Assembly: GCA_028753945.1 (NCBI GenBank)
Contig: JAPNXP010000002.1
Coordinates: 13,640,001-13,704,000 of the forward strand
Direction of reading: 5' to 3'
From: Hexactinellida sp. DTS-2022
Lineage: Eukaryota; Porifera; Hexactinellida
Length of the DNA stretch: 64,000 bases
The position numbers and the translations under genes are program-made. The notes under the pieces are model-generated. The model was not told the DNA's origin. It ran no database searches and saw only the letters and a list, made by a program, of their open reading frames with translations. Positions within the stretch are counted from its first letter, which is position 1, and each line of letters opens with the position of its first letter. Below, one piece after another: positions 22,601 through 32,310 of this stretch.

Positions 22601-25600
22601 TTAAACCAAATGCTGATTTAACCAAATACAGTAGAACCTGAATATTCCGAACCACTATAATCCTGAATTCAGCAGAACCGACATTTTTCCTTAAGCTAAT
22701 GAGCATCGGACTATGTATGTATTAGAGCAGTGGTACTTAACCGGTGGGGAATTACCCACTAGTGGGAATTGAGGATCCTCAGGTGGGGAATGGAGCTTCA
22801 GGCTAAAAAGTTTACAAATCATTAACAGTAGTTTGGAATATTTTCTTGGAATTCAACCTGTTCAATTTATTGTATTAAATCTTACTTGTACTTATTTTCA
22901 GATTTCTAGGTTGAACTCGTACGTATATTAAACAGGTATTCACTGCTTCCAGATCATACCTGCAGTGTTGTCCAAACAAATTCTGGACTTCTAGAGGGTT
23001 CGAGCGCCCAAAAAAATTCGCTCGCTACGCTCGCCCGTTGTTCATTATAAACATTGACACGAGAATTAGTTTGAGATTCCCTTGACATATCAAATATTAA
23101 AAAACAAAATGCTCAATCAAAATTTAGTGTGGAAATCACGAATTAATATGATTATATACGGATTTGAGCACCTCTGGGACCTGGGGTGCTCAAATCCATA
23201 TAGAATCAAATTCAAATATCGCCTTGACTTGCATAGAAAATATATATAGCCCTTTTCAAGAAATATCCTTGGCATAGGCATAACACTCTGTTCTGCTGGT
23301 TCGGCTATGGTCGGACTAGTTTTCATTTGCTGTAACTATGTTATATTATAAGATGGTCTAGTTTGGTAGGACTACAGAAAATCTTTGGCAGGAGAATTTC
23401 CAAAGCATTAGTTTCCCTTGTGGGAAAAAACAGCTAAATGAACATATAGCAGGGCTGTAAATAAATAATTTATCTTTTCTTAAATCAAATCATTTGAGAT
23501 TTCAAATAATTTCAAATCAAATCATTTGCCACTCAATATTCCCGTGAATCAATTCAAATTAAATCAAATATTTGAAATATTTGGCTTGATTTACAACCCT
23601 GATATATAGTTATGTATTTATAAGTGTCACTGGACCAGAGGCGGCGCGAGGGTGGGGCCAAGTGGGGCCTGTGCACCACATCATTGATGTGAGTGTGCCC
23701 CAGTTTAACAGCCTGTGCCCCACCTGTGACGCAATTGTGCCCCACCAGTGGCGGATGGCTGGCGCCGCCACTGCACTGGACTAATAACAATAATATTAAA
23801 AGGGATATTATACCCCATAAAGTATATGGCACCATTTACTTCTTAAATTAAGTTCATATTTAGGTGGGGAATAGAGTAACTAGGTATTCCAAAGTGGGAA
23901 ATGGCAGAGAAAAGGTTAAGAACCACTGTATTAGAGCCATGGCATAAATCCAGGAGGGATGAGGGGGATATATCCCCCAATTCTTTGGAGTGGAGGGGGG
24001 GGGGGGGTTGCTCCATACAATCATGCCCCCCTTTTGTTTGTTTAGAGGATGCCTTACTGAAGTATCGTCCGACTACTTTAGAAACAAATCTCTAGCATTA
24101 AAATGCCAAATTTATTTCTATTATTATAGCATTTGTAACAGATATATACTTATGTCCAATATTTATATCCAAGTTAGATTTTTTAGATTCGTCATCATAT
24201 TATATATGGCTGAAAAATTAGTAAGTAGTATAGTCTTCATCCCCCCCCCAACATTTTTAACGGATTTACGCCCATGATTAGAGCCTGTATAATCCGATCC
24301 TACAATTCCGCATCTTTTTCCCTTTTCCCCTATTAGACAGGTACTACTGTATTTGTCCAACCGAATTAATTGATCAACAGATTAATTACTCAATTAATAA
24401 ACTTGGTGAACCGAAATTACCGAATATATTTGTCACAACGATATTCGGTTGACCAACTACGTATACGAATTAAGCTCTTTACATAACAATACACAGTTTT
24501 AGCAATTCTATAGATCGTTTTTGGATTAATTAATGATGTCACATTATTTAAGCAATTGTTAATTGTAATATTGTATCAGCTCCACACGATGTCTATCTGA
24601 GGATGCGGGCGGGCGGAATCTCATTATCATTATCTCATTATTCGATGACGGCATAGACTAATATTTCTCTTTGCAAATATTATAATCTATACGTGCTTTA
24701 TGATAAACTATGCAATCGTTGAGTATAATGCTTTTCATAATTTCTGCTTTTGTTACTAGCTAATTATGGCTATTTAAAAGTGTTTTAATTGTTAATTAAT
24801 CTTACAATAGGATCTAAATCAAGTTTACCATTGACACTGGCCTAAGTGAATAGCAGAGAGTACATTAGAATCTGGAACAAAGATATACTCAAATACGTAT
24901 CAAATGGGTTAGTTGTAGTTGAAAGTACATGCAATGTGGTAAGGCGATAACCAATTGAAAAAAGAAAAAATAGTAATAATCATATACTTCTTGTAGTATT
25001 TTTGGTTTTCGGTACAAGTACGATATTACTTTGATATGTAGGTGTAATATTGGAAATAATGCAAATTTAATGCCAATATTCGTGCGGGAGTGATATCTAA
25101 CGCGGGCGGTGGATCGGTGGATCTTAAGTTCTATTACGCATTATTAATGGGTAATAGACAACTCTACATACATAACATGAAAAATGAAATATATTTGATT
25201 AGTAATTGAATATTGAACTCTTCGGTTGAATCCTGTATTAAGAAAGTTCCTCTAATAACAAATGTTCTTACGCATTGTCTAAGCGTGTTCTTCGTAAGAA
25301 GACTTTAAAGGTGATAGCCCCTTCGTGCGGATCAGATACTCAAAAATTTAGGAAATATAGTTTATACCAGTGCAAGTATATATCCATATGTATACCTCCT
25401 GAGTCCTGATTATGAGGTAAAATTACAATCCGTAAATTTTGGATGACGTATGGCCTCAGAAGTGGCTCAATATGTCGTCATGTTCTCCAAAATCCCTCCC
25501 CCCTCGCGATAAAAGTGGAGCGTCGTTGCCAAGAGTTTTCTCAAAAATATAAAAGATAGACACTCAAACTCAATGACAAAGTTGTTTCTTATCAAATGAA

Positions 25601-27423
25601 TACTAAGATACTGCTATACGATAATGGATATTGTAGATATAGGCGTCGTAAATGCAAAGGTCAATCCTTCGGGCCGCCCGGAAATTCCAGGTAATGTCCG
25701 GGTAAACTCCGGGTATAGTATTAGTAGCATAGGGGCAACCCTTCCGGACCTCCCGGACACTTCCGGAAACACGGGCGGGTTACGACGCCTATGATTGTAG
25801 ATTTAGAAATTGATAGAAAATTATCAACAAAAATTATCCTCCAATAGGACATAATTTTGGAAAATCTAATTAAAAAAGTAAATAAGTAACTAATCAACAA
25901 AAACTGCAGTATCTAAGTCTACTAGACTAGTAGAGTTAAAATATAACCTTAAATTAAGTTAGCTCTAGACTCTAGATGCACATCTGTAACATATGGGACA
26001 CCTATGCTAAAAATTTGAGCTCCGGGGTAATCAAACTCTGGCCTGTAGAGCGTATACGGACTAAAAAACAAACCAAGGCAGTCATTTTATAACTGGACCA
26101 CTATACTTAGTATAGTCGGCACAGTAAAATCGTGTAGACCTATCTGACGCAAAATTTTATGGTCAAATTTTTCAGACAACTTTGAAAGGTGTCAAAGTGG
26201 TATTAATAAAATGGTTTATTAAAAATTTGGCTCGAGATGCACATCTGTAACATATGGGACACCTATGATAAAAATTTGAGCTCCGGGGCAATCAAACTCT
26301 GCCTGTAGAGCGGATACGGACTAAAAAAACAAAAACCAAGGCAGTGAGATTAGAACTGGGCCATTATACTACATATAGTATATAGTTGTCACAATAAAAA
26401 GCTATCGAACTTGAAATTAATGAACTTTTTTTTCAAGGGGTTAAAAATTACTAATAACCCAATTTACTAGAATTTATGATGATTCATTGACAGGTGTGGT
26501 GAATCTGCTGTTAACAGCCATTTTGGCTGTTTGCTGTTAACAGCTAAGAATTCGTCCTCAATTGGCATTAAACCTTAACTGCATTTAAGTCGCCTTTAAG
26601 TTGTTAATTAACGCCAATTTAAGCTGTTCACAGCCAATGTGAGCTGTTAACAGCCCATTTTGAGCTGTTAACAGCCAATTCAAGCTGTTCAAATTCAATA
26701 ATTGTATCAGTAAAAATTAAGGAAAATGGACAAGCAAAGAAAGTTATACTCAAAAATGTTTAAATTCAAATTGTATATCGTATTTACATAACAGTGGAAT
26801 TTGAAACTAAGTGATTATATAATAATATTTCAATTATTGCATTGATCAGCATCTAGCTGTTAACAGCTTCGATTTTCTTTTGCTGTTAACAGCACTGTTA
26901 ACAGCTTGGCTGTTTCCATCCCTGAATTGATGAATAAATTAGTATTGTGAACTCACCCAACTGCCAACAGGGTAGCTGCACATGTGGCAGGACTGTCTTC
27001 ATTAGGTAGATCATTATACAATGCTATTTGCTCATTTGCTAGCAATTCAAGCTCGGCTTCACTTGATGCAGCGACGAACTCCACGAAAGTGAATTGTGTG
27101 TTTAGTATGCTGGTAGCATTGGCAATAATCCGAGCTGTTTGAAAAGTGTCCGGGGTATAATAGTAGGTGAAGTTGCAGATAATCGATTGCCCAGAAAGTA
27201 AAGTTTCGAGGCCGGAGCTTAACTGCAGACCTTGCGAGGGGAAACTGGTCAGACAAGATTCTTCTTTACCGTACACAGTTAGCTTGAAGAATATAATAAT
27301 AATATATCCAACTATCGGAATGCAAAACTGTACGATAGTAGAAATGGGTTGACGTATTTGTAAGAGAAAGTTCTTCCATAATAGAAGAAAGAATTGCAAA
27401 AACAATTCAAATATCCTAAGCAT
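15940..27423 (-). CDS. ABCA-type full ABC transporter, three exons, 1,908 residues
   Basis: Joining 27423-26957, 22404-20819 and 19613-15940 gives 1,908 codons plus stop. Both junctions are phase-matched GT/AG introns: the split Gly codons are GG|A and G|GA, and the second rebuilds LDEPSSGLDPQ. The order is TMD1, NBD1, TMD2, NBD2. NBD1 has Walker A GHNGAGKST at about 556, signature LSGGMKRRL at about 656 and the D-loop at 685. NBD2 has Walker A GVNGAGKTT at about 1619, signature YSGGNKRKL near 1720 and a switch His in TTHSMEE. Each half has a large Cys-bearing extracellular region, as in ABCA proteins, which move lipids across membranes. All nucleotide-binding motifs are intact, so it is probably functional. 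It resembles ABCA1/ABCA3-type proteins; the exact subgroup and substrate cannot be told from the sequence. Introns are 4,552 bp and 1,205 bp. Confidence 0.9.
19614..20818 (-). other. ABCA intron 2
   Basis: The intron is phase 1 with GT...AG ends. It contains a partial copy of the CCGGACAAACA repeat at about 20395-20560. The 60-codon ORF at 20184-20366 has no domain signature. Confidence 0.8.
20395..20560 (+). repeat. Partial copy of the 142-bp/CCGGACAAACA repeat family in ABCA intron 2
   Basis: It shares AAATTCGAAATCAGCATACT, TTGTTTACCTATTATAA and CAATCCGGACAAACAAACAC with the copies at 14770-14910 and 35085-35215. The hairpin cluster is absent here. Confidence 0.75.
20819..22404 (-). CDS. 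ABCA gene exon 2 (rest of TMD1 and most of NBD1)
   Basis: The acceptor is CTTATAG (AG at 22406-22405). The exon encodes ILRPIIAGVIFDQLEPD, about five membrane helices, and NBD1 with Walker A, the Q-loop (LGICPQHN) and the signature, up to DEPSS. The donor CAG|GTTAGT follows at 20818. An apparent stop in the genomic frame at 20814 lies inside the intron, so it is not a mutation. Confidence 0.92.
22728..23928. mobile_element. 1,201-bp hAT-like element with CAGTGG...TTAACC ends
   Basis: The left end CAGTGGTACTTAACC and the right end GGTTAAGAACCACTG are inverted repeats. An exact 8-bp duplication TATTAGAG lies at 22720-22727 and 23929-23936. No transposase ORF remains. A smaller hAT element (23636-23773) sits inside it. 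The ORF at 23117-23326 is not recognised. Confidence 0.88.
23636..23773. mobile_element. 138-bp hAT MITE (CAGWGGCGGCG family)
   Basis: The ends CAGAGGCGGCG/CGCCGCCACTG carry an exact 8-bp duplication CACTGGAC at 23628-23635 and 23774-23781. The interior is GC-rich with GTGGGGC repeats, in strong contrast to the surroundings. Confidence 0.92.
23938..24276. mobile_element. 339-bp hAT-like element at an overlapping target
   Basis: The ends CATGGCATAAATCC and GGATTTACGCCCATG are imperfect inverted repeats. An exact 8-bp duplication ATTAGAGC lies at 23930-23937 and 24277-24284. Its duplication overlaps that of the neighbouring hAT by seven bases, so two hATs landed one base apart in the same pogo-like element. 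Confidence 0.88.
25638..25793. mobile_element. 156-bp GC-rich hAT MITE (CATAGGCGTCGTAA family)
   Basis: The ends are TATAGGCGTCGTAA (first base changed) and TTACGACGCCTATG. The 8-bp duplication ATTGTAGA is exact at 25630-25637 and 25794-25801. The interior is rich in CCGG/CCCGG. The same family is present in opposite orientation at 27814-27958, on the far side of ABCA exon 1. Confidence 0.9.
25974..26400. repeat. Two direct copies (261-bp period) of an array-unit fragment
   Basis: AGATGCACATCTGTAACATA recurs at 25974 and 26235. Each is followed by AAATTTGAGCTCCGGGG, CAAACTCTG, ACCAAGGCAGT and a palindromic ACTATACT...AGTATAGT core with GGCACAG. These parts also occur, in this order, in the right-hand array (for example 55770-55925). 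Confidence 0.8.
26491..26924. mobile_element. hAT-like element with subterminal GCTGTTAACAGC palindromes
   Basis: The perfect 12-bp palindrome GCTGTTAACAGC occurs at 26507, 26533, 26643, 26664, 26856 and 26882, with near-copies at 26623 and 26894, all clustered towards the two ends. The outer ends read CAGGTGTGG and, reverse-complemented, CAGGGATGG, a hAT-like start. I could not resolve a clean 8-bp duplication. Many short palindromes near both ends would fit transposase binding sites (inference). Confidence 0.6.
26957..27423 (-). CDS. ABCA gene exon 1 (residues 1-155 plus 2 bases)
   Basis: The ATG at 27423 starts with a typical ABCA N-terminus: a helix containing LLLWKNFLLQIRQPISTIVQ, then transmembrane segment 1 (about residues 27-47). 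The start of the first extracellular domain follows, with Cys residues near 56 and 82. The donor reads GG|GTGAGT at 26956-26951. Confidence 0.88.
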
Positions 27424-27659
27424 TGAAATATATAAAATTGGTACTTAGTTTTATTCATATATAGTAACTAATTAGCAGTTAGACACATACTAACTAATTA
27501 AGGTTTGTTATTGATAGTATGGCATTTAATTAGTTATAGATACTTTCTATGAAGAGTTAGTTAATATCAGTGTTAATAATAAATATATAATTAAATTCAA
27601 ATTGAACTAAAAAGTCAATTTTTCTGCTTAGTGTTATGTGTGCTCTGATATCGGAGAGT
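27424..27659. other. 5' flank of the ABCA gene
   Basis: AT-rich sequence with no clear promoter element. The array-type repeat begins at about 27,665, so the room for a promoter free of repeats is under 250 bp. Confidence 0.4.
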
Positions 27660-27813
27660 TTTAATTGTGCTGAGACAAACATCGCAGGTACAATTTTTTA
27701 CTGTGCCGACTATACATACTATTAGTATAGTGGCCCAGTATTTGTTTTGCCTGTTTAATGTTACAACAGGATCAATAAATAGTTCCCGAATATTCAATTT
27801 ATATGCATTCGAT

Positions 27814-27958
27814 CATAGGCGTCGTAACCCGCCCGGGTTCCCAGAAATGTCCGGGCGGCCCGGAAGGGTTGCCCCTATGCTACTAATACTATACCCGGAG
27901 TTTACCCGGAATTTCCGGGCGGCCCGAAGGATTGACCTTTGCATTTACGACGCCTATG
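27814..27958. mobile_element. 145-bp GC-rich hAT MITE, inverted relative to 25638-25793
   Basis: CATAGGCGTCGTAA/ATTTACGACGCCTATG ends carry an exact 8-bp duplication CATTCGAT at 27806-27813 and 27959-27966. Repeat copies elsewhere (about 52,080) read ATGCATTCGATAGAG without the insert, confirming the boundaries. Confidence 0.94.
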
Positions 27959-28200
27959 CATTCGATAGATAATTAAATTCTACACCTTTTCACAGTGCAC
28001 GTATTTTCAAATTGGGCTTAGTTTGTGCCACATTGAGTTGCAAATTTCTTCTGTTTACTACACGTCTGTTAAATTCAAAGGGTTATATCTAATTTTATTG
28101 TTTCAACTTGTGATAATTATATTGATTTAACTTGTGAGATCGAGTAAGCATCTATTTTCTAATTGAAAATTCAGATTCTACATTCCATAACGACAACATA

Positions 28201-28467
28201 CACTAGCGGATCCAGAAATGTTGAAAAGGGAAGTCCCAAGAAATAATGCGAGCGTAGCGAGCAACTTATAAGGTGGTCTTGGGGATAATCCCCCACAATT
28301 TTTTGACTTATATACACTCTTGAAGTAATGTTAAACGCTAATTTCTTTTAAGGAGCCCTAATTCAAAGTTGAGGCTGAAGTTTCTTATTTATTTTGTCAA
28401 TTTCAGCCTCAATTTCAGTCAATTTCAGTTTCGAAGGGAGGGCCCGGACCCCCTGGATCCGCCTCTG
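28201..28467. mobile_element. 267-bp hAT-like element (CAGAGGCGGATCCAG family)
   Basis: The left end CACTAGCGGATCCAG and the right end CTGGATCCGCCTCTG are inverted. It interrupts the array unit between GACAACATA and ACAGATTAAG; the flanking octamers agree at only 5 of 8 positions, so the duplication has decayed. A GCGAGCGTAGCGAGC segment lies inside. Confidence 0.72.
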
Positions 28468-28647
28468 ACAGATTAAGTGATTATATTTCATTCTGCAAGA
28501 ATACTCTTGTACTATTAATATAATGACGTAATTGATAATAATTAATTCAGTCTGTATTTAACATATAGAGATACTTCCAATTTGTTTATAGGGGTCATCG
28601 AGTGTGCGGAATTGAAATTTGGTAGCCAAATTCATTTAAATGAGAAA

Positions 28648-29290
28648 ATTCGACGAGCCCCGCAAAGCGGGGTGAAGTCGAATTAAGATTCTTCTTCAAA
28701 TTACGCTAGGCTATGATAGAGTATGGTTATGCTGCAAGCTGACGCAATTTAACACTTTCCTTAAAAATAGCGGTAACAATTATCGCTTTTGTATTTAATT
28801 AACGCTGCAGTAGGTAAATAATATGAATAGTTGGTATATATGCGGTAGTACCATAGGCGCAAAGTTTTAAAATTCTGAGGTTTAATTCGGGGGGCGTGGA
28901 GCGAGTGTAGCGAGCGACTTTTTGGGGTCTGGAGGGCTTGCCCCCCAGAAAAAATTTGATTGCAAAAAATGACATTTTTTGAATGAATTATACGTATATT
29001 TACTATCCTAAATTATGTTGAACATTTTATTTTTTATCCAGAGGGCACGGTAACATCCGCACCATTAATGTTGCCCCCCTTCAACTTTTATCGGGGGGGC
29101 GCACGCTCCCCCGCGCCCCCCCCCCGTTTGCGCCACTGGGTAGTCACTATAATTCCCCAGCTACAGTGTGCAAATTGCAAACTCATGGGGTAGAGGTATT
29201 TGGGTCGGTGATTTATCATTGCCTAGGTACGATCTGAAGAAGAATCTTAATTCGACTGTACCCCGCTTTGCGAGGTTCGTCGAATTATCC
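28648..29290. repeat. Inverted pair of a GCAAAGCGGGG repeat around a hAT MITE
   Basis: About 58 bp at 28648-28705 (AATTCGACGAGCCCCGCAAA, then GTCGAATTAAGATTCTTCTTC) recur inverted at 29232-29290. Both are followed outward or inward by GATAGAGTATGGTTA. A related fragment lies at 33640-33715. The segment between holds the hAT MITE 28852-29138. Confidence 0.7.
28852..29138. mobile_element. 287-bp hAT-like MITE (CATAGGCGC...GCGCCACTG)
   Basis: The ends are CATAGGCGCAAAG and CGTTTGCGCCACTG. Flanking octamers GGTAGTAC and GGTAGTCA agree at six positions. The interior has C and G runs and a GAGCGAGTGTAGCGAGCG stretch. Confidence 0.75.
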
Positions 29291-29576
29291 CATTCTTCTT
29301 CAAATCTAAGATAGGAAATGATAGAGTATGGTTACAATAGCTTAGCTTTATTAGTTGTGATATATGTTCTAATATGAATATACTATATATATTGGAGCTT
29401 TCTAATACATAAGAAGTATATTAATACTGTAAGCAGGGGCGGATCAAGGAGGGCTGGGCCCTGGGGTAAGTTGTGAATGTGAGGCCCTCGATAGGATTAT
29501 TATTGCTAAAAATTAAAAAAAATCGGTAATATGTCCCACAGAATCGTGATGTTCAACGGTCCTTATTATTGTAATA

Positions 29577-29746
29577 CTGTAGACTCGTTAATACGAACAG
29601 GGATAAGGAAGACATTTTAAATTCACCAGCCTATTCAAATGTATACTAATGACTTTGGTTAATTAATACGAATTTCGATTATTGCGAACTAATTCTGGCA
29701 GTATTCTGACCGAAATAATTCTGACAGTATGAACGAGAGTTTACTG
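29577..29746. mobile_element. 170-bp pogo/mariner-like MITE
   Basis: CTGTAGACTCGTTAATACGA and the right end (reverse-complemented CAGTAAACTCTCGTTCATAC) are imperfect inverted repeats. TA lies at 29575-29576 and 29747-29748. It is nested in the hAT element 29434-30582. Confidence 0.7.
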
Positions 29747-29900
29747 TACTATAACTATTTCCCTTTTCCTCTCAATAATGTCAATGGAGAACGACATTCT
29801 TAGGATCTCGTCTTCTCGTCAATTATTGAAACATTTGCTTGTAAAAAAAATCCGAAAAGTTGTAGTTTGAACATTAGTTATGCCAATTCTCGTGACCCTT

Positions 29901-30459
29901 ACATACTTGCCAACCGTACAGGGATTTGAAGATTTTGGCTGTTCTGTACAGGCGTACAGGAATTTATTCAATTTGTACAGGAATTTAAATTTACAATTAT
30001 GAGTCAAATAATGTCTAAAACTGTCTACAGCGATGATAGTATACTCTGCCATGCATTCTGTATTGACCACTTAAAGGCACAACTTAGTAAGTTTATACAG
30101 GGGCGTATACTCGGGATGGGGATTGCCCGGATTGGTAGGGCCATTTATGCTAACTTGCATCATACTTAATAGAAGATGATGGCTCTTGACAAATTATTGG
30201 TAGGGCCATGGCCTCACCAACCCTACCGGAGCCTACGCCTATGAGTTTATATATGTATTCAAGCGTACAGGGAAGACCTGTACTGTATGTAATTCTCCTT
30301 TCCAAAGTGATAATTTTGATATGAAGTGTACACAAATTCCTTGGACGAGCGAGCGGAGCGAGAAAGAAAAATTTGGGAGGTGTACAGGGATTTTGGTAAA
30401 TGTACAGGGGAAAATTGGAGCCCTGTACAGGGATTTGACTCAAATAGGGTGGCAGGTAT
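29901..30459. mobile_element. Second copy of the CCTGTACAGGG element, inverted to 9046-9513
   Basis: The ends ACATACTTGCCAACC and GGTGGCAGGTAT are inverted; ACCCTT is duplicated at 29895-29900 and 30460-30465. It shares palindromes and an internal CATGCATTCTGTATTGACC segment with the first copy. It is interrupted by a hAT MITE at 30098. Confidence 0.8.
30098..30243. mobile_element. 146-bp hAT MITE, innermost of a three-level nest
   Basis: CAGGGGCGTA and CCTACGCCTATG ends carry an exact 8-bp duplication AGTTTATA at 30090-30097 and 30244-30251. It sits in the CCTGTACAGGG element, itself in a hAT element. Confidence 0.92.
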
Positions 30460-30806
30460 ACCCTTAGTAACATTTTATATAAAGATTATTTCCAATAACA
30501 AGGGGGCCCCTGAAGCGGGGCCCCTGAAGCTTTTGGGCCCTGGGGCACGTGCCCCCCGAGCCCCCTGGTTAATCCGCCACTGACTGTAAGCTATGAGCTC
30601 AGTCTGGTACTAATCCAGTTCCGAGAATTATACTAACTTAGCACTGCGCGGTAAAGGTCTTGGCATGAGCTATATCCTTAGACTGACCTTGTTGAGGTTG
30701 CTCCCTTAGGTAAAATTTACGGGATGTATTCGTACTTTTCCAATCTGCAACCTGTAGAATGGTGTCAATGGGAATTCCTGCACTTTCGGCTGAGATGTGC
30801 AAGCTG

Positions 30807-30964
30807 CAGTGGCGGCGATAGCATGGGGCTGGATGGGGCGCTAGCCCCATCACAATTTTTCTTAGCCCCATCAGTTGATGGGAAACTGATGGGGCAAGGT
30901 TGGCTTAGCCCCATCAAGAACCCGGGTTAGCCCCATTCAATACGCAGGGCTAGCGCCGCCACTG
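30807..30964. mobile_element. 158-bp hAT MITE (CAGTGGCGGCG family)
   Basis: Perfect CAGTGGCGGCG/CGCCGCCACTG ends carry an exact 8-bp duplication GCAAGCTG at 30799-30806 and 30965-30972. It is the same end family as 23636-23773 but with a different interior (GATGGGGC repeats). Confidence 0.94.
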
Positions 30965-30972
30965 GCAAGCTG

Positions 30973-31390
30973 ATCTTGTTGAGTGAGCTTTGAATTGGTG
31001 GGTGTTCATTCCGGCAATTTCTAAGGTGGGTTTATTCTAGGGGTGAAACGAATATACCGAATATTTGAATATTCGTTCGAAATGATTGAACGTATATTCG
31101 TTCGTTTCCAAACAAATATTAGTTTCGAAACGAATATTACATTGAAACGGATATTCGTTGACTACTTTTGACAACAATATGGCTTTTGTTTAGCTTGGAG
31201 AGATCGTAAATAGAAATTTATACTTAAACAGTTAGTTAAACTAGCTGATTATTAGTTAATTAACTTGCGTATAATACACTTTGTTCAGGGGTGTATTTTT
31301 GATTTTGGACAGGAAATTTGGAGACATATTCAATCTTTCGGGGTCCAACAACGATATCAAAATGAAGAATAATTTGCTGTAATTGTCAAG
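30973..31390. other. Non-coding stretch with GAATATTCG-type inverted motifs
   Basis: At 31035-31160 there are repeated ACGAATAT/ATATTCGTT motifs on both strands, probably the worn end of another element, but neither boundary is clear. Nothing else is recognised. Confidence 0.4.
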
Positions 31391-31394
31391 CAAT

Positions 31395-31885
31395 TCCAGG
31401 CCTTAGCATTTGTACCGCCAATTGATGTCGTACCCTGCTATGAAGAACTCATAGATTCTCTAAGTGACCACCTCATTGCTGATCTAAGCGATTTTCTACA
31501 GTATTTTGAGAAAACCTGGATTGGGATTGAACATCATGGTCGAAGACGTCGTCCACTATTTGATATACGTAGAATTGTGGAATGTTAGAGACAGAGTAGA
31601 GAGGTTTTTACAAAGGACAAATAGTTCCTTAGTGGGTTGGCATCGAGCGTTTGACCAGAGGGTAAATATGACGCATCCAACAGAACTACTTCAAAACTTA
31701 ACAGCAAAATTGTAGTCGAGCAAAGCTCAAATGAAATTACTTTGGAAAAAGTTAGATGTGGCCATGAACTATCAAAGCCCAGGAAGAAGAATACTCAAAT
31801 AAATAAGAGAATCGAAAAGTTGGTTGATCAATACATATACATGCCACACATAGATTTTCTTCGTGGGATGTCACTCAATCTATCA
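31395..31885 (+). pseudogene. Second MULE transposase relic (C-terminal part)
   Basis: Conceptual reading gives FQALAFVPPIDVV and YFEKTWIGIEHHGRRRRPLF, then after a frameshift near 31570 LWNVRDRVERFLQRTN and SLVGWHRAFDQRV. After another break at the stop at 31715 it continues with NKRIEKLVDQY and a short tail. The TWIG...RRRxPLF, NN/TNSSLxGWHRAF and following region are the C-terminal part of a different MULE lineage from the one at 3758. Two frameshifts and no N-terminal half make it dead. No ends were identified. Confidence 0.75.
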
Positions 31886-32306
31886 CTTTAATATTTCCTT
31901 TTATTAATTTCAATGTTTATTAATGTTATTTTACTAATAAATTATAAAAATAAAATAATCATTTGAAATATAATAGAAATATATCCTTTCGGCAAGATGT
32001 CTTTCGGCGAGGTGTGCGGACACGAAAGTAAGTGTAAATATCTAAATGTAAGTGTTGATTGTCCAAGATTTTAGCTTGAAGAATCATCTAAGTGCAGAAG
32101 AAAGAAATGTGCCAATTGTAACACTTTAGAAAGAAGAATATTCTAAACACACATGTGTGGATAATTTATAAGCAATTGGTTGAATAAATAGAAAGATATT
32201 TAGTATGACACGGTCCATGGGAAGTTAGTACGTATGAGAAATTACAATAAATTTTCTACCTCGTTTTAGTGATAGAGGTGGCTATACAATTTATCCATTA
32301 AAAAAG
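31886..32306. other. Non-coding stretch, nothing recognised
   Basis: AT-rich sequence between the MULE relic and the 177-bp tandem repeat. It shows no ORF or inverted ends that I can name. Confidence 0.35.
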
Positions 32307-32310
32307 AAAA

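Larger units (their letters stand above)
22629..24349. mobile_element. pogo/Tigger-like element, split by two hAT insertions
   Basis: The ends CAGTAGAACCTGAATATT (left) and CAGTAGTACCTGTCTAAT (right, reverse-complemented) are flanked by TA at 22627-22628 and 24350-24351. Removing the two hAT elements inside leaves an element of under 200 bp, so it was already a MITE before the later insertions. Confidence 0.75.
22405..26956 (-). other. ABCA intron 1, transposon-filled
   Basis: The intron is phase 2 with a GTGAGT donor and a TATAG acceptor. It holds the nested pogo/hAT cluster (22629-24349), a GC-rich hAT MITE (25638-25793), two relics of the array repeat (25974-26400) and the GCTGTTAACAGC element (26491-26924). 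In the remainder, including 24352-25629, nothing is recognised. Confidence 0.85.
27665..28640 (+). repeat. Solo dispersed copy of the array unit, broken by two hAT insertions
   Basis: It starts with the palindromic core (TACTGTGCCGACTATAC near 27701). It then follows the unit order seen at 51,900-52,460: AATATTCAATTTATATGCAT, TTCTACACCTTTTCACAGTG, GTGATTATATT and GAGTGTGCGGAATTGAAATT. The uninterrupted copy near 52,077 gives the empty site for the MITE at 27814. Confidence 0.82.
29434..30582. mobile_element. 1,149-bp hAT-like element, host to three further insertions
   Basis: The ends are CAGGGGCGGATCAAGG and GGTTAATCCGCCACTG. An exact 8-bp duplication ACTGTAAG lies at 29426-29433 and 30583-30590. 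Inside lie a pogo-like MITE (29577-29746) and a CCTGTACAGGG element (29901-30459), which itself holds a hAT MITE (30098-30243). Ancestral length without the inserts is roughly 400 bp. No transposase is present. Confidence 0.9.

Noticed and set aside
24352..25629. A further exon of ABCA in intron 1
   Set aside because: No frame shows ABCA-like sequence, and exons 1 and 2 already join in phase with collinear ABCA sequence.
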